A stretch of DNA of 6,078 bases, taken from positions 1-6,078 of the forward strand of contig JAUIHU010000293.1 in assembly GCA_030432175.1 (NCBI GenBank), given 5' to 3'. This document shows, piece after piece, positions 6,045 through 6,078 of the stretch (position 1 is the first letter of the stretch; every line of letters starts with the position of its first letter). The notes under the pieces were generated by a model that saw nothing but the letters and a program-made list of their open reading frames with translations, was not told the origin of the DNA and did no database searches. A program made the translations under genes and the position numbers. This stretch comes from Verrucomicrobiia bacterium (lineage in GTDB: Bacteria > Verrucomicrobiota > Verrucomicrobiia > Limisphaerales > JAUIHU01).

Positions 6045-6078
6045 GTTGGAATCCCAACGGGATTCTGGAGCACAGCCC
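6045..6078. repeat. Probable dispersed repeat element, cut by the window end
   Basis: GAATCCC-AAC-GGGATTC (6049-6065) is a perfect 7-bp palindrome with a 3-base spacer. An overlapping stem, GTTGG-AATC-CCAAC (6045-6058), is also perfect, so the two folds exclude each other. The core ATCCCAACGGGAT, followed by a sequence ending in CACAGCCC, matches my memory of a repeat scattered in planctomycete and related genomes, where it is often mis-called as small proteins containing Asn-Pro-x-Gly. That resemblance is from memory only. The element probably continues beyond 6078. Confidence 0.4.

Larger units (their letters stand above)
5664..6078. other. Non-coding, palindrome-rich region at the window end
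   Basis: These 415 bases hold no convincing gene. They contain three successive dyad structures, listed separately (5726-5867, 5918-5986 and 6045-6068). A weaker GAGTCA/TGACTC pairing (5991-5996 with 6032-6037) lies between the last two. Open frames on both strands are short, lack good start signals, and coincide with the palindromes. The region is best read as extragenic repeat material and/or a structured RNA. Confidence 0.6.

Noticed and set aside
5888..6073. A 61-codon open frame on the minus strand containing NPVGIPT.
   Set aside because: It covers the 5918-5986 hairpin and the terminal palindrome, so its sequence is dictated by the repeats. It has no good ribosome binding site and no recognisable domain.
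5664..6078. An insertion sequence or transposon end.
   Set aside because: No transposase fragment, paired terminal repeats or target duplication can be seen inside the window; the palindromes alone do not support the call.

Overview
The window is bacterial chromosome carrying four protein-coding genes, all on the + strand, followed by about 0.4 kb of palindrome-rich DNA with no convincing gene. Codon use and base composition look alike across the genes. Two are core metabolism (malate dehydrogenase and PurH), so this is mostly ordinary chromosome rather than a phage, plasmid or island. The best guess for the host is a member of the PVC group (Verrucomicrobiota/Planctomycetota, perhaps Opitutae-like). 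This rests on the C-terminal signature of the anchored protein (a helix ending LNGAYP, then LYSRGLNYKD and GDDLVW), on the phosphotransfer-free housekeeping set, and on a terminal repeat of a kind I recall from such genomes. It is inference, not proof.

Layout: (1) 2-694 is the 3' two thirds of mdh, the cytosolic-type NAD malate dehydrogenase, whose N-terminal Rossmann part lies upstream of the window. (2) 695-964 is an intergenic gap with a perfect 11-bp hairpin, then a good intrinsic terminator (757-783), then an AT-rich stretch with a small dyad that may hold the promoter of the next gene. (3) 965-2518 encodes an unrecognised membrane-anchored protein of 517 residues, strikingly rich in tryptophan. 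(4) 2519-2764 is a leader or spacer of 246 bases with only small hairpins. (5) 2765-4330 is purH, complete, encoding the last two steps of de novo IMP synthesis. (6) 4389-5663 is a GT-B fold glycosyltransferase (family 4 type) starting at TTG, 58 bases after purH and perhaps cotranscribed with it. (7) 5664-6078 holds a 142-nt rod-like imperfect palindrome, a second hairpin of about 69 nt, and a short element that can form two mutually exclusive hairpins and runs off the window end.

The genes do not form one obvious pathway: malate dehydrogenase serves the TCA cycle, PurH purine synthesis, and the glycosyltransferase presumably cell-surface glycan synthesis. The least explained parts are the closing palindrome cluster, which could be a small structured RNA and/or dispersed extragenic repeats, and the tryptophan-rich anchored protein. 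I see no CRISPR array, tRNA, rRNA, transposase or defence gene.
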